From Patiria pectinifera (lineage: Eukaryota; Echinodermata; Asteroidea; Valvatida; Asterinidae), in NCBI GenBank assembly GCA_029964075.1, contig CM057129.1, positions 20,761,430 to 20,825,429 on the forward strand: a DNA stretch of 64,000 nucleotides, given 5' to 3'. Position numbers and translations under genes: made by a program. Every line of letters begins with the position of its first letter. The stretch's first letter is position 1. Below the pieces are notes generated by a model, which had not been told where the DNA came from, did not search any database, and worked only from the letters and a program-made list of their open reading frames with translations. Positions 38,001 through 48,600 of the stretch are shown here, in pieces.

Positions 38001-40091
38001 GTTGAACATTTTTTGTGAAAGGGGGGAGGGAGGGCGTTGGATGAGGTGTTGTAGTCAATGCATGAAAAGTCAAAAGACCTGAAGCAAAACATAAAGATTA
38101 GCAATATTGAGTGATGTCATTATTCAAGGAATTTCAGGAAATGTCCCACTATACAACTAATTAACATAAGTCAGTTGGGGGTTGGGGGGGTGAGCCACCC
38201 CAACATCCTGTCTTGGATCTGCCCTTGGTGAGATCTACATTGTCCATCCCATCCCAACCCCCAGGCTCCTCCCCCAATAAAGGTATCTGTGCCCAACTGC
38301 CCATTTCAATACCACTAATGTGCAGAGTATATATACTCACCGGGTACATATGGTCCTCTGGCCCATCCCCCGTCTTTGCCTTCTTCTTGGGTGACTTCCG
38401 TTTGGGCTCTTCCTCAACATTCTTCTCCTTCATCTTCTTCTTCTTGGGCTGTGAATCAATTAACAAAGTGAGAAATGGGGATCACAGATTTGTGGTGGTT
38501 ATGACATGCTGAATAAGCAGTAGTATTCATAAAGAATGGAGGAACTTGGAACAAGATGAAACGTGTACAAGCAGGCTGCATCTGAATTACTTGGCTGTGT
38601 GGCTGGCAGCAATATAGTAAGTGGCTTCGGCTGCATGCACAGACACATGCGAACCACCAAGCCACAGCCAAGTAATTCAGACATGGCCATCTGGTTCCGA
38701 GTCCCTCCATTACCGCTCTGAAAAAGTAGCATCAAGGCCCTAGCAGTTTTAGATGACTTAGCTTCAGGACAGAATATTGGACAATATTTTCCTTCAAAAG
38801 TTGAGATGAAACCTCAAACTTGGTTGGTGAAGTTCCTTATAGCCAGTTACAGCGGCATTTTACAGTAATAAAAAATATTGGTAGTCACGAGTATCAATTT
38901 CTATTTCTAAATAAAAATAGTCGACTAGTGATGCCGTGACTAGTCGCGACTATTCACTAGTCACCCATGCCTGAAAATCTGTAATCTAAGTAATTAAGAA
39001 ATGGCCCAATAAAGATATTGCCTATTGGCAACTCCAAGATATGGTACAACTATAGAATGCAGGGCCACTTCACTCTACATCCGCGCCTCCGTACGGCTGC
39101 GTGGAGGCGTGGAGCCGCAGTCGACCTACCTCCGAGAATTGCGCCCTCTATTGGCTCGCGTCTCTGTGACTCCGCGACTCCAGTGCCCCGCGTCCACGCG
39201 ACTCCGACTCCGCGACTCCAGTGCCCCGCGTCCCTGCGACTCCGCGCCTCCACGACTCCAGTGCCCCGTCGCCCTCCTCCCTTCCTTTGCGAGGAAATTA
39301 AAAATGGATATGGATGCTTCGTTCTCCGCGACTCCAGTGCCCCGCGTCTAGTCTCTGCGACTCCGCGCCTCCGCAACTCCGTGCCCCAACACATTTACAA
39401 GCGCCCTCCTTTCCGATCATTGATGAGAAGACAAGTGCATTCTCTGTACTTAGCACTTTCTGCAGGTTTGCATATTATTATATTGTAGCCTATTAGTATT
39501 ACTCCTAAAGTCCTATCCTCACATCGTCGGCCTCGATCCACGCAAAAACCTTGCTCCGGCGTGGCCCTGCATTCTATAGTTGCTCCCCAAGATATTTTAA
39601 GGATAATAACAATACAACAACATGAGTCATGTGAGTTTAACTTATAATTCACCGTTTTTCATGCAGTAGCAAGCATATCATTTGTTCTTCGTTTTGACTT
39701 AGTTGACATAGGGGATAGGCCTACCGATTTCCTTTGCTTGGATGAAAATTAAGTTAAAAGTAGTTCGTGGGACTTGTGCCTAATTTTAACGGGTACACCG
39801 ATGGTTGAACGCCTGCATAATACATCCCTGCTCAGGAGATCATCCAGTATTCCACCAAAACCAGAACCAGTATTACCTACATGACCTAAGTCCGAGGATC
39901 ATTCGTGCACGTCATGCATGATGTTGTCATTGTTGACCTGGCCATGCTGACTGAGTGACACTGCACTGACAGCCCGAGTCAGAGTCATCCTCGGTCCATA
40001 GACTTGACTAATTTTGAGGACTTACCTGATACTCCTCGTCACTGCCAGACTCACTCGAAGACAACGTTTCCCTTGACTTGATCTTTGACAT
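34956..40091 (-). CDS. SUB1: SUB1/PC4 transcriptional coactivator, four exons, complete
   Basis: Coding exons on the minus strand: 40026-40091, 38341-38448, 36197-36305, 34956-35038; 366 bp in all, 121 residues plus stop. All junctions are GT-AG. The N-terminus has a serine-acidic patch ([11 protein letters not shown]), then a lysine-rich linker, then the PC4 domain with [20 protein letters not shown] and [12 protein letters not shown]. The C-terminus has [13 protein letters not shown]. Human PC4 is of similar length and has the same order. In that family the C-terminal half dimerises and binds single-stranded DNA, and the N-terminal acidic-serine and lysine parts govern coactivation of RNA polymerase II. 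The start ATG is the first in frame before the serine patch. No clear AATAAA follows the stop. Confidence 0.95.
35512..36062. mobile_element. TTAA-type MITE, family B, in SUB1 intron 3
   Basis: Ends TTTAAAGCTATAGTCCATCA and, inverted, TTTAAAGGTATAGTCCATCA; TTAA at both junctions. Contains a perfect 36-bp palindrome at 35671-35706. The second half is related to the copy split at 1-2772. The open frame at 35680-35901 is an artefact of this element. Confidence 0.85.
35671..35706. repeat. Perfect 36-bp palindrome
   Basis: TTTCCAACGGTGCGTC, TTAA, then the exact reverse complement. It shares TTTCCAACGGTG with the palindrome of family A but has a different core (TTAA instead of GGCC), so the core has changed while symmetry was kept. 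Confidence 0.95.
36197..36305 (-). CDS. SUB1: SUB1 exon 3, PC4 domain core
   Basis: 36 codons plus one base, between TACAG and GTAGGG. It encodes the beta-sheet core: [20 protein letters not shown] then LKPGKKG. This is the most conserved part of the family and the basis for the gene call. Confidence 0.95.
36505..37783. mobile_element. 1.28-kb imperfect palindrome in SUB1 intron 2
   Basis: The left arm from TTAGTCAGGTGGC (36506) is mirrored by the right arm ending GCCACCTGACTA (37782). Complementarity continues almost to the centre near 37144, for example GACCGACTGGTCCAAAGC, CCCATATTTGGGTATA and GAACTTGTTC on both arms. The arms are about 600 bp with scattered differences. No protein is encoded. 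It is most likely a long foldback transposon. Confidence 0.85.
38341..38448 (-). CDS. SUB1: SUB1 exon 2
   Basis: 36 codons, phase 0 at both ends, flanked by TCACAG and GTGAGT. It encodes the lysine-rich linker, starting [10 protein letters not shown] and ending GPEDHMYP. Basic clusters KKKK and KRKSPKKK could act as nuclear-localisation signals (inference). Confidence 0.9.
38581..38681. mobile_element. 101-bp inverted-repeat MITE in SUB1 intron 1
   Basis: Inverted ends TCTGAATTACTTGGCTGTG at both sides; the interior is also partly complementary (GCATGCA). The minus open frames at 38456-38735 overlap it and are not genes. Confidence 0.65.
39043..39586. mobile_element. Mutator-like MITE with 9-bp target duplication, GC-rich core
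   Basis: Inverted termini share CAACTATAGAATGCAGGGCC. A 9-bp direct repeat, CCAAGATAT, flanks it exactly (39034-39042 and 39587-39595); nine bases is the typical Mutator duplication. The core (39155-39395) is an irregular GC-rich minisatellite of GACTCCGCGACTCCAGTGCC-like units. The overlapping open frames of up to 156 codons on both strands are translations of this minisatellite. It lies in SUB1 intron 1. Confidence 0.85.
40026..40091 (-). CDS. SUB1: SUB1 exon 1
   Basis: 22 codons from ATG (40089-40091) to a GTAAGT donor, phase 0. Encodes [20 protein letters not shown] and two further residues, YQ. In PC4 this serine-acidic patch is the known phosphorylated region. A TTTCGCGGG motif about 65 bp upstream on the same strand resembles an E2F site. 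Confidence 0.9.
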
Positions 40092-41139
40092 TGCAGAAGG
40101 AGTGTATCATTCAGTCAAAACGATTTTCAAAGGTCTGCTAAAAATACTTCTCTCCCGCGAAAAACATGAAATTTTTATTAGGATGTGCTACCGTCACCTT
40201 CCCTGCTCAATACGCGTATTGTCGTGGACAAACAGCAACTCAATGTTGGTGCCAGACTATCAAAATCAACGGTGGCCTCGAAAAGACATAACTTTGAGGG
40301 TCAGATTAAATTGATAATAATACCCGTAACAAAATGTTTAATTAAGCCAAATTTGGAAAGGTTAATCATTAAAAAAATGTTAACCCTCAGCACAACTGAT
40401 TTGTTAGTCATGTTTTTTGGGGAATATAGCAGCTGCTCCGTCGATATTTTTACCATGATAGCTGTGTGAAAAAAAAGATCAAACAAACAGACGAAAAAGC
40501 CTTTCTTTGCAGAACGGTACAAGCCGAGTCTTTTTCAAAGCATTTAATTCTAAGCATCTTTATATTGATACAGAGCTATCGATTCTGGTTACATCAAGTT
40601 TATATTCAATGTTTTATTTTTCCTTACAGTTGAGTTTATCACGTGCTTCTTTGTTGAGAAAAGATCCTACGGGAGACTAAATTTCAGAAATTAATTAGAT
40701 AAATCCGGCTATATAATAGGGAGTAAATTATGTAATCCATTCACAGTTTAGCTAGTTAGGCTACAGTCAAGCGAAAAGCCAAAAATAAATCTGTAATATA
40801 GCTACATGTAGCTGCCTCATTATACACTGTAAGCTTTCTTCACTAAAGTAAATGCGTTCTTAAGTTAAGTTCACTTCTTCCTCTCTTCCAGTTGAAGAAG
40901 TCTAAACATCTTTGTTTATTTTTGAAAATCATTTGAATTATTTTTTTTCGAAACAAAATTGTCACATTGAAGATAATTGCTTCATACAAGGCGAGGAACA
41001 ATGTTGGTATATCTAACAGGCACTTCCATACCCTTTCCCTGTTAGCAATAAGCATAGTGGTCTTCATCAGGAGCGGCAATTTCTTGTTAACATTGGATTG
41101 GGAGCGGGGCGGGGACAAGCAACTTGGGAAATTCGAAAA
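40092..41139. other. SUB1 upstream region, no further gene seen
   Basis: SUB1 promoter and 5' UTR should lie in the first few hundred bases; no TATA box is obvious. The other frames here are AT-rich and unsupported. Confidence 0.4.
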
Positions 41140-41620
41140 GCCGGGGAGCAATAGACTGCATTTCACGAGTCGGCCATATTCAATTGCAAGCGAGGTAAAC
41201 TCTTCTTTTTTGGAACTTGCGAGTGGAACTTCAAGTAATAAACTAACAGCTCATTACAAATTTAATAAGAGTCCTCTCTGATGAATAATTTCAAATGTGT
41301 TATTACACATTACGTTAATGCTTTAAGCCACACTTGAAACGCGACGAGCCTTGGAAAGCGACGTGCTCCAATTTACATTTTACATTTACTTTATTTCTCA
41401 GGAAAAATAGTAAAAACCAAAACATACAAATTAAAGGACAACAACAGAAAATAAACCTAACATGCAGCTTCCGAAGGATCGCCCAAAAGAGACAAACTCT
41501 CTGTCGAGGGGCTCTCCTGACTAAAAGGTTCACACAAAGAATGAATTAAATCTGGCATCATCCCATTAAACAGTTTATAAAATAAATTCAGGGAACAAGA
41601 TCGAAAATGGCTTCCTCATG
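41140..41620. repeat. Dispersed repeat, copy 1, with an internal insertion
   Basis: Shares CACGAGTCGGCCATATT, TTTTTGGAACTTGCGA, TGAATAATTT and CATCCCATT blocks, in the same order and orientation, with 61140-61440. About 200 bp (roughly 41341-41548) is present only here and looks like an insertion. No coding function seen. Confidence 0.6.
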
Positions 41621-41627
41621 AATAAGG

Positions 41628-41686
41628 TAATTAACATTGATCTCCATATACATAGTCTGTGTATATATGGAGATCAATGGTAATTA
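41628..41686. repeat. Hairpin around CATTGATCTCCATATA
   Basis: Left arm TAATTAACATTGATCTCCAT and inverted right arm ending ATGGAGATCAATGGTAATTA, separated by a few bases. Probably a tiny foldback element. Confidence 0.7.
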
Positions 41687-41904
41687 CGTTGTCGGCAACA
41701 AAGTATAGTCAATGGTCGTAATGCGCATGCGTCATGCAGTTAGTAACGGAAAGTTCTCAGACTTAACCTCCAGTTAAAAAAATCCAGAGCCATGAATGAG
41801 ACAAAAAGTGAATTTTGTTTTAGCGGCCAGCTGGACTTGATTAAACACAATTTAGGAAAGAAAATTCACTTTTGGGGGGACAATTAAAACAATTGTAACA
41901 TTTA

Positions 41905-41975
41905 AAGGGATTCGAACCCGCAACCTGCCGCACTTAGACTACCGGATTACCATAGCCACGCTATCTGCCGTGGAA
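41905..41975 (-). repeat. tRNA-derived SINE fragment
   Basis: On the minus strand an A-box-like TAGCGTGGCTATGG is followed at normal distance by the B box GGTTCGAATCC inside GCGGGTTCGAATCCC. Acceptor ends do not pair well, so this is not a working tRNA but probably a tRNA-derived retroposon head. Confidence 0.6.
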
Positions 41976-42706
41976 TATATACTATTAAGAAGTTATTTCA
42001 AGTCATCATGTGACATAAAATGATTGATTAATTCTCGTGATATGTTTCACACATGCGTATTACGGTCACTGGCTTTACTAGCCTGCATATACAATATTTG
42101 CAGCTGGGGAGGGGAGCCATCTGACTCTATAGGGGGCGCAGTTCAAAATGTTGGCCATGCATTTTCCCCATGCATTTACTATACGCGTTTGTCTACCCAC
42201 AGTATAGGCCTACTGTTAAGTAGCAGCAAGCCATATCTTATAGAGCTATAACACAATTTGGCGAAACAACAGTGCAAGTTTGTGTAGGCCTGCATTTTTG
42301 TTAAAATCTATAGGCACTGGGATAATTTTTTTGGGGGGGGGGGCATCGCCTTTGACTCCCGTTCATTCACGATAATCACCATACTCAGATTTAGCTCAGA
42401 CCTGCATGGATAAACTTATGAAAATTGAAAGAACTCAAACTAAAAAAAAAAAAACTAGCACCAAAAATGATAGAAAATGGTCGGCGCAGAATAAATGCTC
42501 TCAGTACTCTGACTTTTGGCATATAAAGAAACAAGGCCGCAACTTGGCAATCAAACACTACTCATTATGCGAGAACAAGTTTACACATACTAGCCTGATA
42601 GGCGTATGGCACACTAATTAAAATTAAGTATGACATAATTTTTCAAGCCTTTTTTAAGTGTCAAAATAATTCATCTGGGATAACAATGAAACAATTCACT
42701 AAGATA

Positions 42707-42712
42707 TTTATT
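42707..42712 (-). terminator. Polyadenylation signal AATAAA of the DUF4773 gene
   Basis: AATAAA on the minus strand, about 20 bp after the TAA stop at 42733-42735. This would give a very short 3' UTR. A second, more distal site cannot be excluded. Confidence 0.5.
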
Positions 42713-42732
42713 TTGTCAGTCCGATTCATTCC

Positions 42733-45693
42733 TTATTTCTCTTCATCGCGACCAGACGGGTAGGACTCCAGCACAATAGTCAAGGGAAAGTTCTCCGCAG
42801 AGAGCTCCCCGCCCATCATCAGCGGTCCAGTCAGCGTCTCAGTCACATCGCCAAGGTAAAGCAGACCCTCTGGAGTACGGGCATAGAGGGCTTGGTGCAG
42901 GGGGATCTTGAAGCAGCCCAGCTTCACCTTAGCCACGGTGTGACCGAAGAATTTGGCCTCCAGGCGGCCGCAGCCGCTGACGGCTTCCGTAGTCACGGCC
43001 AAGTCGTAGAGGGCGACGCACAACTTGCCGCCGGCCAGAGAAACGCAGATTGGGGGCGGGTCTTTCACTGCATGATACAAGAATATGCCAGCCAAACAAA
43101 AAGGCATTTGTCATAAAGTTATGAAGTTCAAAGTCCAATTTTAAGACATTTCTATAGGCGAGGCGACTTTCCTGAGTTACATGCTGTAGGCGAATCCTCA
43201 ATGAGCATCCGAGCCGATTCTCAGTGTCACACTGTACAACTATATATGCACAATGGGACTTTTCATCTTTAATCCGCACCACGAGCCCTGGTTTCAATAC
43301 TGATTTGAAATCCATCAATATCGTTCGCTAATTCGCAAAAACAAAATGACATCCACTTCCCCTCCTCCTGCATCTCGTCAAAAATGTTTCATAAATCTTT
43401 AATTGGTCAAATTCGTGCTACCATCGGTGCAGTAGTTGTCAGCAAATTCTATGTTACGAGAACATTGCAAGTATTGTTTTTGCAAGTAGAGGCTAATGAT
43501 AATTATTTCTTAAAATAAATTGCCATTATGTTGCTGTATTATATACATAGTGTAACTGATTTGTGTATCGCTGTTTGCAGTGAACAAGATGAATAATGTG
43601 ATCCCGCTCTTACTTTAAGAGCGTGCTGCTTAACGTTTCTACTTACGTGACAGAGTCTTCCTGAAGATGACTTTCCCATCGATGGTAAGGGTCAGAGACA
43701 CGCCGACAGCGGTGGACAAGAACTGGACTTGGATGCAAACTGCAGGGCACAAAAGAAGAGGGAGCAGGCAAAGCACAAAATAATCGGTGGTGTAACTTCA
43801 CAGTGGAAATTGCCCTGCCCCAATCCTGAAATCGTGTGCTTATCCGGGTTTAAGTGGTTAGCGAAATGGTCTGTTACCTCTTTTTGAAAGAGCCCTTATC
43901 CTTTACACATGAGCCTCATATACGTTGCCTTTGCGAACGCTTTTACGCTAGAAGTTCAATATGGTACGGTTTGATACAATGCAAATTATTAAAGAAGAAA
44001 ATCCATATGCATTTCGAAGGACATAGTTATGTATAGCCCCAACAGTCCTGAATCCTCCAATTTCAATATAGTTTTGCACACCCCCTGGGAAGTTAGGGAA
44101 TAAACAATTAAAATGCAAGGCTGGTCCTTTAAAACAAAGACTATTTCGCATCGTCGCTATGTAGACTATGGACCATAGACCCTACCGACCGGTGGCCCAA
44201 CCCATCGTAACATGGATTTAACAAAAAAACGACACTGCCAGGACTCGAACCTGGAATCCCCTGATCCGTAGTCAGATGCCTTATCCATTTGGCCACAGGG
44301 CCAGTTACAAACACACGGCACTTAATAAGATCAAGATGTTAAAAATACAGGTAAATAACTGCATTGTGCGGTGAGGCAGAGAGTTCGAGGGCAATGACGG
44401 GCATAAGGTCAAAAATGAGATTTTTTCATATTGTTAAAATATGTTCTTTTTCCTTTTGAGGTTCATTGGGTCGAAAAGTAGAAAACGGAGAAAATGGCCT
44501 CGAACGTCACAAAACAATTATTTCTTAAACAGATTCATCTAAACAAATCATCAAAAATACTATATTTAGAGTTCAAATTAGTGTTTCAAACTTTTATAGT
44601 ATATTTTAGACATGTTCAGGATTACAAATATGCAAAAATTTGAAAATCGAAAAAAATCACCCCACAGCGTTTTTTGGCCCTATCTCAATTTCAACCTCTG
44701 CCCAGAAGCGTCTACTTTTGACAAAACAGGTCATTATATCTTTTGGACATGCATGGGAGCAATTGCAGAATTCACCACCCGAAAAAATAACCCCAATAGT
44801 ACGGCAGATAGCTGGTGGTATGGTGACTGCTCTATGTTCCGACACCCCTATGTTCCAACACCCCTATGTTCCGACAACCTGCACATAAGATTGTGTTACT
44901 CCCGATTACACTGCAAAAACTGCAGTGTTAAATTTACACCATTGGTATCTATATAGGACCATCTAGTGTTAAATTTTACTGGTGTTGTCATATATAGATA
45001 CCGAATGGTGTTAAATTAACACCACAGTTTTTGCAGTGTAGGGTTAGAGTTAGGGTTAGGGATAGGAATAGGAATATGTGTAGTCGGAACATAGGGGTGT
45101 CGGAACATAGAGGTGTCGGAACACAGGGGTGTGGGAACATAGGTGTGTAACCGATGGGATTGTGCCTATTCTGATACAAGCGTGCAATTTAGCGCACAGT
45201 CAGAGTATGTCATGAGAAAGATATTAGGCTATAGGGCCATCGCAGATTTTTCCTTTGAACAAAAAAATAGGTAGAATAAGAAGCAATGGCAACCGTTTTT
45301 AAATGTTTTTAAAATTACTTGTTATTCTACCAACATTTTTTCAAAGGAGAAATCTGAGATGGCCCTATAGCCAAATATCTTTCTTGAGACATTCTCAAGA
45401 AAGTATGTATGCAGGTATCTCAGAGTGTTCTTTGTTGTACAAACGGTTTAACTTTCAAGTTCGCTTCCGAAGAACACCCATGAGGTATCTTCTAAGGACT
45501 ATAAAGACCTTGGAAGAGCTAAAACTCTAGCCCAGAATGTTTAAATCACCTGTGTCATCGATCTTGAGTTCCTTAATTTTGATGTGTTGACAGCATTCGC
45601 ATTGATCCTGAGAACAGGCGCAGGGGCCATTCACACCTCCGCTAGGTGACAGGTCCAACCATTCAGATATGCCTTGGGATTCCAGTAGAGACT
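42733..45693 (-). CDS. DUF4773 module 6, diverged C-terminal module (exons 17-19)
   Basis: Exons 45550-45693, 43647-43739 and 42733-43067, with the same 48- and 31-codon lengths and the same phases as the other modules. All ten cysteines are kept: CACSQDQCECCQ, VCIQ, PPPICV, KLCVA, GCGRL and LGCFK. Elsewhere only about half the residues agree. The NVT sequon is absent. The last exon continues about 50 residues beyond the domain and ends SYPSGRDEEK and TAA. The KDPPPICV sequence is closer to the usual family form than the NPDPVC of modules 1-5, so this may be the ancestral module. Confidence 0.88.
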
Positions 45694-48600
45694 CTAATAA
45701 AATGAATAAGAAAAAATGATATATGTATTACACATAGGCGTCATTGTGCCACCGTCTCTGTCCCCCCCCCCCCAAAAAAAAATCTCCAGAAAGCTTTGGC
45801 CGATCACGGATCCTGGACTTATTTGGTGACTTTTCCCTCACTTTTATCGGGGTCATTCCCTATAAAAAAAGGTATACATGCATTTTTATTGTGAGTCAAA
45901 ACCATGTTTTCCCTCAAGTATCCACTTTAGACTAAAATTCATGGTAACGTGACCAACTACAATACATGCTGGTTATCCAATATGGCTGCCGTTCGCGTGA
46001 AGAGAAGCTTTTAATTTCCACTTCTTCTGCATAAATGTCTTTGTTTGCCGATACTTTTTTTTTTACAGTTCTTGAATTCAAAACACTACCCATAAGTACT
46101 TCATGAGTGCCAATTTGATTGCAAAAAAAAAATCAATCAAATTTTGGGACAAAATTGCGAACAAAGATTAAAAGGGGCGCCATGGGGGGCACTTGCCCCC
46201 CCCCCCCCAAAGTGCCCCCCTTCCACCCCCCACAAAGTGCCCCCTATATGTGTCCCCTACAAAAAAAAAACCACGAAATTTGATGCTTGCCAAGGAAGGT
46301 TTTTTTTTTAATTTACTCAACTTCAATCCCCTTAATTCCCTTAACCCATGAACGGCTTTATGAAATGTGAACAAATTGGTAAGAAAAAAGAACATCCGCC
46401 TCTAGCGTCAAAAGAGGTTCCCCCCTCCCCCTTTGGATACTGACCCAAAGATGTTTGTATCAAATTTGAAAGCATTTTGAATGCAAAAATTGTAGAATAA
46501 TGCCCAAAATCCTGTTTGGGGAAAACTAGGGTCCAGCGCCCTTTTAATGTTGTGGACACCGCAGCGCAACCAAATTATGTCATCATATAAGTTCATGGCC
46601 ACGCAACATTCTTGTTAAATTTTAGGAAAATCAGCCGCCGCATTTGGAAATTAGGATTGGGCACAATCCCCCCCTCCCCATCGGTCCTGAGAAGACCCTC
46701 TGTACTGATGCATTAAACTCTCAATTCTCAGCTAAGGACAGCAACATTTCACCACACAGAATTCCCCCAAACAAGTCATTCGATCTCTTGTGAATGGTCC
46801 ACATATTCATTCCGTCAAAAATACATAGTCTCACTCGATCTTTCCCTTTCACAATACATCTTACAGAGTTGTAAGAAGAACAGTACGTTTGCTTTCACCC
46901 TTGGTATGAAGCCCGGGAAGGGACAGGGTGGATTTTTTTTTGGAGTTTGCTAATTCGTTCGCACGAATTCCTAATTCGTTCGCACGAATTACTAATTCGT
47001 TCGCACGAATTAGTAATTCGTTCGCACGAATTAGTACTTCTTGGGAACGAATTAGTAATTCGTTCGCACGAATTAGTAATTCGTGCGAACGAATTAGGAA
47101 ATTCCAAAAAAAAAAATCCACCCTGTCCCTTCCCGGGCTTCATACTTGAAAGAAGAGAATGTGCATTTTTTCCCCGGTGGAGCACTAGAGGTATTTCCAT
47201 AATAGCTGGAGGTTTTAATCAGGTGACAATCAGGTGACTACAAAGTCATCTGGCAAAAATATCTAGCTAACGTACTCGCAGCTGATGTAGAATCTTGTGC
47301 AACCAAAGTATACAGTTTTGTTTATCGAAAGAGACAAAAGACGAAATACGATCCTCTCGTGGTGTGAAAACAAAGAAAATACGATTAAGGTTTTAGTTTC
47401 ATGTAACTGTATTTCTTAATCTGTTACTCGGTATCGACCGATCCTCAATTTTAACAAAAGAGAAAGTTGCCTGCCAAACTGTTGTGAAATAAAACAGATG
47501 TCAAACATGTGCATGCCTTTGACTCGAAAAGGGTACTCGAATCAATTGATTTTTTTTGTTTAATTTACTTGGATATTTAATTTGTCTTTATTTAGCTGCA
47601 TTTAATGAGCTACACTGATAGTATCTTCCTGTAAAATGAAAATAAGATATTGACAGACCTTTGTTTGAAAAACTATTGTCATATTTATTATTCAGGAGAC
47701 TGAAAGTTTTCATACTAGTGCCAATTATGCCCGGTGTCAAGACAATGTGTTTTATAGCCCATTTGGACAACTTGTACACCTGTGAATCAATCGGTCTCTC
47801 CTTATTAAACGAAGACATTTTCCACCGTAGAAGGTTACAAGAAATTTACACTTATGAAATTCAAAATCCGGAGTCTGTTCTAACCTTGATTGGTCTTTTT
47901 GAAGGGCATCTTGAAGCAGCCCAAGTCGACCGTGGCCACTGTCTTGTCCAGGATCTTGCCTTCCAGTCGGGCGCATGCGTCGAATTCTTCCGGTGATACC
48001 GACAACTTGTACAACTCGCCGCAGATCTCCGCGCCAAACTTCCCATGGAATTTCACGCAGACCGGATCGGGATTTTTAACTGTGACATAGATGAATAAAA
48101 ATCATCTCTCTTACAGTATCTGACAACACGACAGCCTTTTACAACATAATTTTCAAGTGTTGAATCTGTTGCTTCATTAATTTAAAGTACTCTTACCTGA
48201 CACAGTTTTCTCGAAGAGGACTTTCCCGCCGAAGGAGAGGGACAACTTGGCGCCGATTTGCTCAGAGAGGAAAGTCACATTGGCACAAGCTGCAGTACAT
48301 AAATTAAGGGGGGGGGGTCATTATTTATTTATTTAGAAATAAAAAGACTGCATTCAATGTTAAATTCAATGAAGCAAAATAGTTTGCACTCGAGTGATTT
48401 CAATCAAACCGAACAATTTTCCTTAAAACGTCTGGTCCTTACAGCATTAGTTGGTGAAGGAGTTAAATATTTGCTTTTCTGTAAAAAGAAGTAACTAATA
48501 CCAGTACCAGATTTATTTTGTTTTTACGAAGGCAGGTTTGAACTTTTTATCCTCAGATCACGTAGAACAACATTGATAACAAAATTGTTGAAGTCCGACT

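Larger units (their letters stand above)
43740..45549. other. DUF4773 gene intron between exons 17 and 18
   Basis: Holds the tRNA-Arg gene (44230-44302) and the nested inverted repeats at 44831-45150. No extra module exon was seen. Confidence 0.6.

Noticed and set aside
39018-39488. 156- and 114-codon open frames, proline- and arginine-rich
   Set aside because: They lie inside the Mutator-like MITE and follow its GC-rich minisatellite.
41905-41975. Functional tRNA gene on the minus strand
   Set aside because: A and B boxes are present but the acceptor stem does not form and no oligo-T terminator follows; more likely a SINE head.
45041-45060. Telomere or telomeric fusion (TTAGGG runs)
   Set aside because: Only a few units, embedded in an inverted repeat whose relative at 20640 has the same arrangement; a transposon part is the simpler reading.
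46861-47237. Repetitive open frames with LIRSHEL and ARITNS motifs
   Set aside because: They translate the foldback core; both strands and several frames are open in the same way.
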